The translations under genes were made by a program, and so were the position numbers. DNA of 21,508 nt from Phycisphaerae bacterium. GTDB taxonomy: Bacteria > Planctomycetota > Phycisphaerae > Sedimentisphaerales > SG8-4. The notes under the pieces are model-generated. The model saw only the letters and a program-made list of their open reading frames with translations. It was not told where the DNA came from and ran no database searches. The stretch spans positions 1 through 21,508 of the forward strand of contig JAUWLI010000013.1 in assembly GCA_030613765.1 (NCBI GenBank). The letters run 5' to 3'. Positions 7,091-14,376 of the stretch are shown here, piece by piece. Positions within the stretch are counted from its first letter, which is position 1, and every line of letters starts with the position of its first letter.

Positions 7091-8008
7091 TTATTTTGCA
7101 GGTAGAATCTCTACCATCATATCAATCGCTTTTTTTGCTTTTATTCTTATATCCTGCGGTACGGTAACTTTGTATTGCAAATCTTCCAGTGACCAGAGGA
7201 CTTTTTCCAAAGTAATTTTTTTCATATTAGGACAAACTGCATTCTCGGATGCGGGAATAAATTCGGACTGCGGATTCTGCTTCTTCAAGGTATGAATTAT
7301 TCCTACCTCGGTAGCTATGATAAACTGTTTAGCCTGGCTTTGTGCAACAAAACGGAGCATCTGGCCGGTGCTAAGGAGCTGGTCGGAAACAGCTTTTACA
7401 GGCCCGGTGCATTCAGGATGGGCCATGACAATGGCGTCGGGATGCTTTTCCTTTGCATTTTTGATGTCCTCTTCGGTTATGATGACATGTACGTGGCAAT
7501 AACCGGGCCAGAGGATGAGGTCTCTGCCTGTTCTTTCGATGACAAACCGTCCAAGATGCTGGTCAGGCACAAAGATAATTTGTTTATCCCCGGGTAACGA
7601 GTTTACGACCTCAACTGCGTTGGCACTGGTGCAGCAGTAATCGCTTTCTGCTTTTACTTCAGCGGAACTGTTTACATAGCAAACCACCAGAGCATCGGGA
7701 TGCTTATGTTTTAATTCCCTGAGCTGGTCGGCAGTAATCATATCGGCGAGTGGGCAACCGGCGTGCTGGTCCGGCAAAAGGACGGTCTTTTGGGGTGAGA
7801 GAATGACAGCGGTTTCCGCCATGAACAGCACTCCGCAAAACACTATTATATCAGCATCGGTCTCGGCGGCCTTTATGCTCAGGCCCAAAGAGTCGCCGGT
7901 AAAATCGGCGAGGTCCTGAATTTCGGCAGGCTGATAGTTGTGCGCTAGTATGACGGCGTTGTGCTGTTGTTTCAGCTTCTCGATTTTTTCTATGAACTCA
8001 TTGTTCAT
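7091..8008 (-). CDS. nadA: Quinolinate synthase NadA
   Basis: A 305-residue [4Fe-4S] enzyme that condenses iminoaspartate with dihydroxyacetone phosphate to quinolinate in de novo NAD synthesis. The start AVILAHNYQPAEIQDLADF is diagnostic. The three cluster ligands are C85 (HAGCPLADM), C171 (WPGYCHVH) and C259 (ENAVCPNM). Other conserved parts are YVNSSAEVKAESDYCCTSAN and VPDQHLG. This short form without the E. coli-type CxxCxxC C-terminus matches archaeal and Thermotoga enzymes. No nadB (aspartate oxidase) or nadC is adjacent, so the iminoaspartate source is elsewhere. Placement between cysE and thi4, and upstream of nifU-nifS, fits an Fe-S-dependent enzyme; it also makes the precursor of NAD, the substrate of Thi4. 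Confidence 0.95.
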   Translation of the reverse strand: MNNEFIEKIEKLKQQHNAVILAHNYQPAEIQDLADFTGDSLGLSIKAAETDADIIVFCGVLFMAETAVILSPQKTVLLPDQHAGCPLADMITADQLRELKHKHPDALVVCYVNSSAEVKAESDYCCTSANAVEVVNSLPGDKQIIFVPDQHLGRFVIERTGRDLILWPGYCHVHVIITEEDIKNAKEKHPDAIVMAHPECTGPVKAVSDQLLSTGQMLRFVAQSQAKQFIIATEVGIIHTLKKQNPQSEFIPASENAVCPNMKKITLEKVLWSLEDLQYKVTVPQDIRIKAKKAIDMMVEILPAK

Positions 8009-8027
8009 TGTAAGTTGCTCTACCCCC

Positions 8028-8978
8028 TCACTTACGTTCGGGGCTCTGTTTTTTGTCTTTTCTCTGTGGGTGTTTTGTATAAACCAAGTCCGGATTGGGG
8101 CTTGTAACAGTAACGCCGGGCGGTACAGATTCCTTTATCCAGACATTGCCTCCGATTACGGCACCTTTTCCGATGACTACATCGCCCAATATCGTCGCTT
8201 CGGCATATATTGTTACATTGTCCTCTATAGTGGGGTGTCTTTTCCCGCCCTTTATTATCCTTCCCCTTTCATCCTTGGGGAAACTGAGCGCGCCGAGGGT
8301 AGCACCCTGATAGATTTTGACATAGTCGCCTATGACGCTGGTTTCTCCTATAACGACGCCTGTACCGTGGTCGATAAAGAAGTTGGCGCCTATCGTTGCA
8401 CCCGGATGTATGTCAATTCCGGTCCTTGCGTGGGCACATTCGGTCATTATTCGCGGAATCAAGGGAACCTGCTTTAGATACAATTCGTGGGCGATACGAT
8501 ATGTCGCAATTGCAATGATGCACGGATAGCTAATCACGATTTCCTCGTAAGACTTTGCGGCAGGATCACCATCAAATGCCCCACCGACGTCACCTTTTAG
8601 CTGTTCCCTGATTTTCGGCAGTTTAGTCAACAAATGCCGTGTGACATTTTGGGCCATAGTTTTGCAGTCACAGTCTTCACAATTCTTTATTCTGCACTGA
8701 TATTGAAAGGAGCGTTCCATCTGCTCAGAGAGTGCGGTTGCAATCTGCCATAGAATATCACCAACGATAAATTTGATATTCGACTTTGTAACAGTTCTTT
8801 TCCCGGTATAGCCGGGGAAAATCACTTCAAAGACCAATTCAAGAATATCGAGAATTTTATCCCGGACGGGCAGATTTGAAGCATCGATAAAATTTATGCC
8901 GGAATCGCCCTCGTATGTGCGGGTAATTTTTTCAACGAGATTTTCGATTTTTTTGTTTGTCAGTTTGTTTTTCCTCAT
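8028..8978 (-). CDS. cysE: Serine O-acetyltransferase (EpsC/CysE type)
   Basis: A 316-residue enzyme that makes O-acetylserine, the substrate of CysK. The C-terminal half is a left-handed beta-helix with hexapeptide repeats ([40 protein letters not shown], the conserved [29 protein letters not shown]). The N-terminal helical part is long, as in the EpsC subgroup. An unusual run of cysteines lies between them: C95, C100, C103 and C105 ([11 protein letters not shown]), which could bind metal or an Fe-S cluster or be redox active. The tail is charged and does not end in the hydrophobic residue that docks into CysK in E. coli; whether the two form a complex is open. It lies 50 bp after cysK and 19 bp before nadA. 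Confidence 0.92.
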   Translation of the reverse strand: MRKNKLTNKKIENLVEKITRTYEGDSGINFIDASNLPVRDKILDILELVFEVIFPGYTGKRTVTKSNIKFIVGDILWQIATALSEQMERSFQYQCRIKNCEDCDCKTMAQNVTRHLLTKLPKIREQLKGDVGGAFDGDPAAKSYEEIVISYPCIIAIATYRIAHELYLKQVPLIPRIMTECAHARTGIDIHPGATIGANFFIDHGTGVVIGETSVIGDYVKIYQGATLGALSFPKDERGRIIKGGKRHPTIEDNVTIYAEATILGDVVIGKGAVIGGNVWIKESVPPGVTVTSPNPDLVYTKHPQRKDKKQSPERK

Positions 8979-9028
8979 ATTGCCACCCTTTCAGGGCATA
9001 AAATGCCGGAGGTACCAGCCTTAGTTTT

Positions 9029-9958
9029 TTACCCGCAGTGGTCGTACAATTCCGTGGAGATGTATCTTTCACCTGTGTCACAAACGATAGTTACAATGTT
9101 TTTTCCTTCAGCTTCCTCTCTCTTTGAGACCTGCACGGCGGCCCATACGTTTGCTCCGGAACTTATACCAGCCAGTATTCCCTCTTTTGCGGCCAACAGT
9201 CGAGCCATTTCCATTGCATCATCATTGGAGACCTTTATGATTTCATCAATGATCTCAGTGTTCAAGACCTGTGGTACAAAGCCGGCCCCGATCCCCTGAA
9301 TCTTGTGTGGTCCCGGTTCGCCACCGGAGAGTACAGGCGAGTCCAGAGGCTCAACGGCAATAACTTTCAAATCTTTGTTCTTTTCTTTTAACGCCTCGCC
9401 ACAGCCGGTGATGGTTCCACCAGTACCCACACCAGCAACAAAAATATCAACTTTGCCGTCGCTATCGGTCCAAATTTCCTGTGCGGTTGTGTCTCTATGA
9501 ATTTGTGGATTTGCCGGGTTGTTAAACTGCTGTGGCAAAAAGGCATTTGTATTTTCATCGACGATCTTTTCCGCTTTTTCCACCGCTCCTACCATGCCAA
9601 GCTCGGCGGGCGTGAGGACAAGCTCTGCACCAAGCAGCAGCAGGAGCTTCCTTCTTTCAACACTCATGGATTCAGGCATAGTCAGTATCAACTTGTAACC
9701 CTTCGCAGCGCAAATGAATGCGAGTCCTATGCCAGTATTTCCACTTGTCGGCTCGACAATAACGGTATCCGCTTTTATAAGTCCGTCCTTTTCGGCCGCC
9801 TCTATCATTGACAACGCGATTCTGTCTTTGACACTTCCACAGGGATTGTACGATTCAAGCTTTGCCAGAACAGTCGTCTTGCTCGAAGCGAGCTTATTGA
9901 TTCGCACCAATGGTGTATTTCCAACTGCAGCAACGATATTTTCGAATATAGCACTCAT
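9029..9958 (-). CDS. cysK: Cysteine synthase (O-acetylserine sulfhydrylase)
   Basis: A 309-residue PLP beta-family enzyme that makes cysteine from O-acetylserine and sulfide. The PLP lysine is K44 in NPCGSVKDRIA. The substrate loop is PTSGNTGIGLAF, and the phosphate-binding loop is GVGTGGTITG. The conserved EPLDSPVLSGG and GIGAGFVP follow, with ISSGANVWAA near the C-terminus. Length is normal for CysK/CysM; GIGAGFVP favours CysK. The strong ribosome binding site GGTGAGGA is directly after the rrf2 gene (21-bp gap), so it is the first enzyme gene of the operon. In Bacillus, CysK is a co-regulator of the Rrf2 protein CymR, so an interaction with the neighbouring Rrf2 protein is possible but not shown here. 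Confidence 0.95.
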   Translation of the reverse strand: MSAIFENIVAAVGNTPLVRINKLASSKTTVLAKLESYNPCGSVKDRIALSMIEAAEKDGLIKADTVIVEPTSGNTGIGLAFICAAKGYKLILTMPESMSVERRKLLLLLGAELVLTPAELGMVGAVEKAEKIVDENTNAFLPQQFNNPANPQIHRDTTAQEIWTDSDGKVDIFVAGVGTGGTITGCGEALKEKNKDLKVIAVEPLDSPVLSGGEPGPHKIQGIGAGFVPQVLNTEIIDEIIKVSNDDAMEMARLLAAKEGILAGISSGANVWAAVQVSKREEAEGKNIVTIVCDTGERYISTELYDHCG

Positions 9959-9979
9959 AATTCCTCACCTAAAAACTGT

Positions 9980-10414
9980 TTAAATTTGATAATTCGACAA
10001 TTTTTTATTTTTTGCTCTATCAACCAAATCCTGCAGTGTTATTGATTGCAGGACATTTTTAATCGCCTGCTGGACCTCTGCCCAGACCTGCCTTGCAACA
10101 CAATCCTCAGCTCGTTCACAGAAGCTTCTGTCTTCAACACATTCGACGGTAGTGACATGGCCTTCCAGGCAATCAAACACATCGCTAAGCCTAATCTGAT
10201 TCGGAGATTTGGCAAGCATATAACCGCCTTTTGAGCCCCTAATACTTCTGACAAATCCTGCGGATCTTAGTATTGTCATTAATTGTTCGAGATATTTTAC
10301 GGAGATATCCTGACTGCCGGCAATGACTTTTGTTTGCAAAGGGGCTGCTCCATTATGTTCAGCAAGCTCTATAATGGCCCTTAAACCATATCTTGTCCGA
10401 GTCGAAAGCTTCAT
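9980..10414 (-). CDS. Rrf2-family regulator with Fe-S type cysteines (IscR/CymR-like)
   Basis: A 144-residue Rrf2 protein with an N-terminal winged helix (MKLSTRTRYGLRAIIELA; SVKYLEQLMTILRSAGFVRS; wing RGSKGGYMLAK) followed by a dimerisation helix. C92, C99 and C105 (pattern C-x6-C-x5-C) match the spacing of the cluster ligands in IscR (C92, C98, C104), so it probably senses Fe-S or redox status; CymR lacks them. A fourth cysteine, C82, lies near the start of this region. I chose ATG 10414 rather than an upstream frame because TAGGAGA lies 8 nt before it and MKLSTRxRY is the family start. It heads the sulfur and Fe-S operon and is expected to repress its own promoter through the dyad at 10434-10448. 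Confidence 0.92.
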   Translation of the reverse strand: MKLSTRTRYGLRAIIELAEHNGAAPLQTKVIAGSQDISVKYLEQLMTILRSAGFVRSIRGSKGGYMLAKSPNQIRLSDVFDCLEGHVTTVECVEDRSFCERAEDCVARQVWAEVQQAIKNVLQSITLQDLVDRAKNKKLSNYQI

Positions 10415-10433
10415 AACAAATCTCCTACAATTC

Positions 10434-10454
10434 CTACTATGTTGGTAGATTATA
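10434..10454 (-). promoter_or_regulatory. Promoter -10 and overlapping operator of the rrf2-cys-nif operon
   Basis: On the minus strand a perfect TATAAT (10449-10454) is followed at once by the dyad CTAC-N7-GTAG (10434-10448), which would cover the transcription start. A good -35 is missing: 17 nt upstream the hexamer is AAACAT. A strong -10, a poor -35 and a dyad at +1 are typical of a repressor-controlled promoter. The Rrf2 protein encoded just downstream is the natural candidate, by inference. Confidence 0.5.
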
Positions 10455-10593
10455 CATAAAAACCTCAAATAATGTTTGGAAAAACAGAAAAATTATCAAA
10501 AATAACGAAAAATGTCATGATATTGGCCACAATCTTCACATCTAAGGGGCTTTTAGCCAAACCTTTCATGCGGGAACAATCTGGTTCATAACC

Positions 10594-10628
10594 GGGGGAA
10601 AAATCAATTTTCTTGACAAATATCCCCC
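10594..10628. repeat. Inverted repeat GGGGGA / TCCCCC around the glycosyltransferase promoter
   Basis: GGGGGA at 10594-10599 and TCCCCC at 10623-10628, with 23 nt between them. The -35 box (10613-10618) lies inside and the right arm lies in the spacer. This could be an operator, or a coincidence of a short C-tract and G-tract. Confidence 0.3.
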
Positions 10629-10641
10629 CTACCATTAGAAT
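10613..10641 (+). promoter_or_regulatory. Promoter of the glycosyltransferase gene
   Basis: TTGACA (10613-10618), a 17-nt spacer, and TAGAAT (10636-10641; 5 of 6 matches). The start site would be near 10648, about 36 nt before the ATG at 10684. It is one of the best sigma70-like promoters in the window and is divergent from the rrf2 operon. Confidence 0.65.
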
Positions 10642-10683
10642 CGAGTGTTTTACATTTCAGGTATTTAAAGAAAGATTCAACGA

Positions 10684-13059
10684 ATGGCCAAGGGACCAAA
10701 GAAAAAAGTGGCCTTTATATCCTCTTTCCCGCCGAGAAAATGCGGAATAGCAACTTTCACATCGGACCTTATCAAGAATGCCGGCACAGCAGCGAAAGGT
10801 CAATTCGAGCCTTTGGTAGTCGCCATGCGTTCGGACAGCAGTCTCAAATACAATGACCCCGTCAAGTTCGAAATCCGTCAAGATGTGAAAAGTGATTATA
10901 TCTGTGCGGCCGACTATATAAATTTCAGCCATGTTGACCTGGTTTCAGTCCAGCATGAATTCGGACTCTTTGGCGGCGAAGCCGGCTCTTACCTTAGCCT
11001 GCTTCTGAACAGACTGAAGGCACCGGTAATAACAACGCTACATACACTCCTTGATGACCCGGACCCGGCTTACCATAAGTCATTGGTGGAGGTCTGTAAC
11101 GCCTCTTACAAAGTAATCACAATGAACGAGCGCGGGCTTGGTATGCTTCGCGATATTTACGGGATTTCAGGTAAAAAGGTTGATCTGATTGCGCACGGTA
11201 TACCGGATTTACCGTTCGTGGACAGCAACTACTACAAGCATAAATTCGGCATGGAAAGTCGCAGAACTATTTTGACTTTCGGGCTGCTTAACAAGAACAA
11301 GGGTATAGAAGTTATGCTTAAGGCAATGCCGCGTATAATCGAGGCTGAGCCAACCATTCTTTACATAGTTCTTGGCATGACGCATCCATCCGTATTAAAA
11401 CACGAAGGTGAATCCTACAGATTCAACCTGCAGCGGATGGTCAAAGAATTAAGTTTGCAGGAACACGTAATCTTTCACAACAGGTTCGTGAATGACGAAG
11501 AGCTTCATAACTTCCTTTGCGCAGCCGATATTTATGTGACGCCCTACCTCAATCAAGAACAATTGACGAGCGGTACGTTATCCTTTGCGGTGGGGACAGG
11601 CAAAGCGGTAGTCTCGACCCCCTATTGGGCCGCCATGGAGCTTTTGGCTGAAGGCCGAGGCAAACTTGTTAAATTCGGTAACTCGGTAGAAATAGCTGAT
11701 GGAATAATAGAAATACTTAAGAAAAACTCGCTTTATTATTCATTGCGAAGACGAGCATACGAATACGGTCGATCCCGGACCTGGCCTAAAATCGGTCAGG
11801 CGTACTGGAAATTATTCAGTGCCAAACGTCTGCCAGTTCGCATTAAAACTAAAACTCCACTATCAGTAGCGGAAACTATATCAAGTATTGAAGTACCTGA
11901 GCCATCTTTAGACCACCTTAAGAAGCTAACGGACGATACAGGTATGTTTCAACACGCCACATTTACGGTACCAAATCGCGAATATGGCTATTGCACGGAC
12001 GATAACGCGAGGGCCTTAATCGCAATGGCGGACTATTACTCTCAGTATCCCCAGCCGAAAGCACTTGAACTTTTCGATATATATCTTTCTTTTATCCTGC
12101 ATTCGCAAAACAGCGACGGCACGGTGAAAAACTTTATGAATTTCGACAGAAGCTGGCAAAAGGATGAACCACTCAATGATGCCCTGGGCAGAGTGCTGTG
12201 GGCATTTGGAACAGTGATGGCAAAGCCACCGGCATCATCGTATTTATCTATTATCAAAGACAGCTTTGACAAGTCGGTGCAACACGTTAGAAGACAGTAT
12301 CCGCGAGGAATGGCGTATTCGATACTTGGTATGTCGGATTATCTAAAGCAGTTCCCGGGAGCCAGTGACATCAAGCGACAATTGGAAATCGCAGCAGATG
12401 GATTGGTTCTTCAATACGAAGAGAACAGTGTAGCCAACTGGCAATGGTTCGAGGACGCCCTGACTTATGACAACGCGGTATTGCCGCACGCCCTTTATGT
12501 TGCGAGCCTGACTTTCGGTAACAAAAAATACCTTGAAGTTGCAGACAAGACATGCGAATTCCTTTTGGAAACTACTTTTACCGGCGATCACTTCAGCTTT
12601 GTCGGTTGCAAAGGCTGGTATGAACATGGCCTGACAAAGGCGACATTTGACCAGCAGCCAATAGAAGCTGTAAGTACGGTTATGATGCTGAGGGCCGCCT
12701 ATGACGCTACCGGCAATGACAGATTCTTAAAACTTCAAAGGAAAGCTTTTGACTGGTTCCTTGGCGAAAACGACTTGCATATTCCCCTTTACAACTTTCG
12801 AACGAAAGGATGTTACGACGGACTTACCCAGGAAGGTGTAAACATCAATCAGGGCGCAGAGAGCACACTGAGCTTTCTGTTGAGCATATTGGCAGTAGTG
12901 GAAACCTATGCCTTAATCGACAAGGTCAAAAGCAGTAAAAGCGAATCCCGCCCACCAGCCAATACCATAAAGCAACCAATCAAAAAAATAGTGGCACCTA
13001 TAAAAAGCATACGCGTTAAGGACAGAGGCCAAAGAAGGCAGGTCGAAAAACTCACGTGA
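10684..13059 (+). CDS. GT4-like glycosyltransferase fused to a C-terminal alpha-helical (toroid-like) domain
   Basis: A 791-residue two-part protein. Residues about 7-380 form a GT-B glycosyltransferase of the GT4 type: SSFPPRKCGIATFTSDL at the start (a sugar-nucleotide or acceptor loop), VQHEFGLFGG, LIAHGIPD, the second Rossmann half from ILTFGLLNKNKG, and an ADIYVTPYLNQEQLTSGTLS segment where the GT4 E-x7-E motif is expected, although only QEQ-type residues are seen there. Residues about 400-755 are a helix-rich domain with EYGYCTDDNARALIAMADYY, NDALGRVLWAFGT, NWQWFEDALTYDNAVLPHAL and repeated helical hairpins, like an (alpha/alpha)6 toroid of glycosidase or epimerase type. A basic tail (755-791) follows. 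It has a consensus promoter and no co-directional partner. Probably cytoplasmic glycan synthesis; donor and acceptor are unknown. Confidence 0.85.
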   Translation: MAKGPKKKVAFISSFPPRKCGIATFTSDLIKNAGTAAKGQFEPLVVAMRSDSSLKYNDPVKFEIRQDVKSDYICAADYINFSHVDLVSVQHEFGLFGGEAGSYLSLLLNRLKAPVITTLHTLLDDPDPAYHKSLVEVCNASYKVITMNERGLGMLRDIYGISGKKVDLIAHGIPDLPFVDSNYYKHKFGMESRRTILTFGLLNKNKGIEVMLKAMPRIIEAEPTILYIVLGMTHPSVLKHEGESYRFNLQRMVKELSLQEHVIFHNRFVNDEELHNFLCAADIYVTPYLNQEQLTSGTLSFAVGTGKAVVSTPYWAAMELLAEGRGKLVKFGNSVEIADGIIEILKKNSLYYSLRRRAYEYGRSRTWPKIGQAYWKLFSAKRLPVRIKTKTPLSVAETISSIEVPEPSLDHLKKLTDDTGMFQHATFTVPNREYGYCTDDNARALIAMADYYSQYPQPKALELFDIYLSFILHSQNSDGTVKNFMNFDRSWQKDEPLNDALGRVLWAFGTVMAKPPASSYLSIIKDSFDKSVQHVRRQYPRGMAYSILGMSDYLKQFPGASDIKRQLEIAADGLVLQYEENSVANWQWFEDALTYDNAVLPHALYVASLTFGNKKYLEVADKTCEFLLETTFTGDHFSFVGCKGWYEHGLTKATFDQQPIEAVSTVMMLRAAYDATGNDRFLKLQRKAFDWFLGENDLHIPLYNFRTKGCYDGLTQEGVNINQGAESTLSFLLSILAVVETYALIDKVKSSKSESRPPANTIKQPIKKIVAPIKSIRVKDRGQRRQVEKLT

Positions 13060-13064
13060 TGTCA

Positions 13065-13112
13065 TTTTCACAGTGCCGGATTTTACAGGTATGTGAAAAG
13101 TGGAGCCGGCAC
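13065..13112. repeat. Two interleaved inverted repeats just after the glycosyltransferase stop
   Basis: Stem A pairs TTTTCACA (13065-13072) with TGTGAAAA (13092-13099). Stem B pairs GTGCCGG (13073-13079) with CCGGCAC (13106-13112). Their order A-B-A'-B' makes them mutually exclusive or pseudoknotted. No T-tract follows. They start 6 bp after the stop codon. Confidence 0.4.
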
Positions 13113-13147
13113 ATTCAAATAAATCCGATTAGAAAATGGAGAGCAGG

Positions 13148-13173
13148 CACGGTCATTGCCGGCAACAACCGTG
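13148..13173. terminator. Hairpin between convergent genes (weak terminator candidate)
   Basis: CACGGT (13148-13153) pairs with ACCGTG (13168-13173) around an inner palindrome TTGCCGGCAA. It lies between the converging glycosyltransferase and lipoprotein genes, where a bidirectional terminator would be expected, but there is no T-run on either side. Confidence 0.3.
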
Positions 13174-13214
13174 GGAGAAGGCGAAATCAATTATTTGGCC
13201 GGTGAGTCGCTTTA

Positions 13215-13346
13215 TTATTCCGCAAGCTCAGAACATTTTTCACCAAGCCATGTGATATCCTCACCCAGACCCTGAACAGTCTGACAGCCAACCAGTGAAA
13301 AGACCACAATAACTAAAGCAACTACCAAAAGGACTCTTCTAATCAT
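13215..13346 (-). CDS. Entericidin-like small lipoprotein
   Basis: A 43-residue protein with a basic N-terminus (MIRR), a hydrophobic stretch and the lipobox LVGC, giving a mature lipopeptide of about 25 residues that starts at the cysteine. The mature part (CQTVQGLGEDITWLGEKCSE) follows the entericidin pattern C-x-T-x-x-G-x-G-x-D-x-x-x-x-G. Entericidins are tiny membrane lipoproteins linked to envelope stress and programmed lysis in enterobacteria; their role elsewhere is unclear. I chose ATG 13346 because AAAAGGAAG lies upstream and the signal peptide starts there; a longer frame from 13445 has no such site. A second cysteine near the end (GEKCSE) is unusual for the family. It converges on the glycosyltransferase gene and diverges from xthA. 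Confidence 0.7.
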   Translation of the reverse strand: MIRRVLLVVALVIVVFSLVGCQTVQGLGEDITWLGEKCSELAE

Positions 13347-13553
13347 ATTCTCAGACTTCCTTTTACCACTGATAATATTAAGCCTGGCAACGATATATAA
13401 AGATATCGGTAGAAAAACGGCAGTTATCTTAATAAAATTATGCAAGCTTGTGACAATCTTGCCAAATTTAATTTATGGGTTTTTGACACGCAGAAACAAG
13501 GTCATTGGAAAAAGCGTTATATTTGTGAGAATTTGTGTTATAAGGATTAATAA

Positions 13554-14321
13554 ATGAAAGTTGTTAGTTTTAATGTTAATTCGATACGTATGCGGCTGGA
13601 AGTGGTGCTTGGGTGGCTGGCCCAACATCAGCCGGACGTGTTGTGTGTTCAGGAAACAAAGGTCCAGGACGTGGATTTCCCAAGCGATGCGTTTGACGGA
13701 AGCGGATACAAATACGTTTTCAAAGGTCAGAAAAAGTATAACGGTGTAGCGATTTTCAGCAAAAGTGAAATCACAAAGGTGGAGTTCGGCTTTGCCGATG
13801 AGCCAAAAGACGAGGCCCGGCTTATAAAGGCTGAAATCAACGGTATTGTCATTGTCAATACATACGTTCCGCAAGGGTATAGCCCCGAATCTGAGAAGTT
13901 CGAATACAAGCTCAAATGGTTTGAGCGACTCGGTGAGTATTTCAAGAAGAATTTTAAGCCAACAGACCCCGTTCTGTGGACAGGTGACTTAAATATAGCA
14001 CCGGAAGCAATTGATGTTTACGATCCCGATGTTTTGTTGGGGCACGTTTGTTTCCATCCAGAGGTGCATAAGGCACTGAAGAAGGTAATGGCGTGGGGAT
14101 TTGTGGATGTGTTCAGAATGCACTGCAAGGAGGCGGGGCAATATACATTCTGGGATTACAGAATGAATTCCTTCAGACGCAATCTTGGCTGGCGATTAGA
14201 CCATATTATGACTACGGAGGTGTTGGCAAACAAATCAACTGCCTGCTATATCGATAAAGAACCTCGTCTTGTCGAAAGGCCGAGCGACCATACGCCTATC
14301 GTCGCAGAGTTCGACTGGTAA
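13554..14321 (+). CDS. xthA: Exodeoxyribonuclease III (AP endonuclease)
   Basis: A 255-residue enzyme of the ExoIII/APE family, which cuts DNA at abasic sites and trims 3' ends in base-excision repair. Conserved parts are SFNVNSIRMR with N7, LCVQETKV with metal ligand E34, NTYVPQG, WTGDLNIAP (catalytic Asp and Asn), WRLDHIM and SDHTPIVAEF with the catalytic His. All active residues are present and the length is typical. TAAGGA lies 7 nt before the ATG. The gene is followed by the DJ-1-type gene 55 bp later; DNA repair and a DJ-1-family protein would both fit damage control, but a shared transcript is not proven. Confidence 0.95.
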   Translation: MKVVSFNVNSIRMRLEVVLGWLAQHQPDVLCVQETKVQDVDFPSDAFDGSGYKYVFKGQKKYNGVAIFSKSEITKVEFGFADEPKDEARLIKAEINGIVIVNTYVPQGYSPESEKFEYKLKWFERLGEYFKKNFKPTDPVLWTGDLNIAPEAIDVYDPDVLLGHVCFHPEVHKALKKVMAWGFVDVFRMHCKEAGQYTFWDYRMNSFRRNLGWRLDHIMTTEVLANKSTACYIDKEPRLVERPSDHTPIVAEFDW

Positions 14322-14376
14322 AGCACTTGCGAATCGGTTATAATCGGCCTGAGAAGTGAAAGAAAGGACGCAAAAG

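Noticed and set aside
8016..8045. Inverted-looking CCCCC/GGGG segment at the cysE-nadA junction
   Set aside because: It lies mostly within the end of the cysE reading frame and supplies the GAGGGGG ribosome binding site of nadA; too weak to call a terminator.
14327..14344. TATAAT in the xthA-DJ-1 gap as a promoter
   Set aside because: No acceptable -35 at 16-18 nt upstream; could be real but not supportable.
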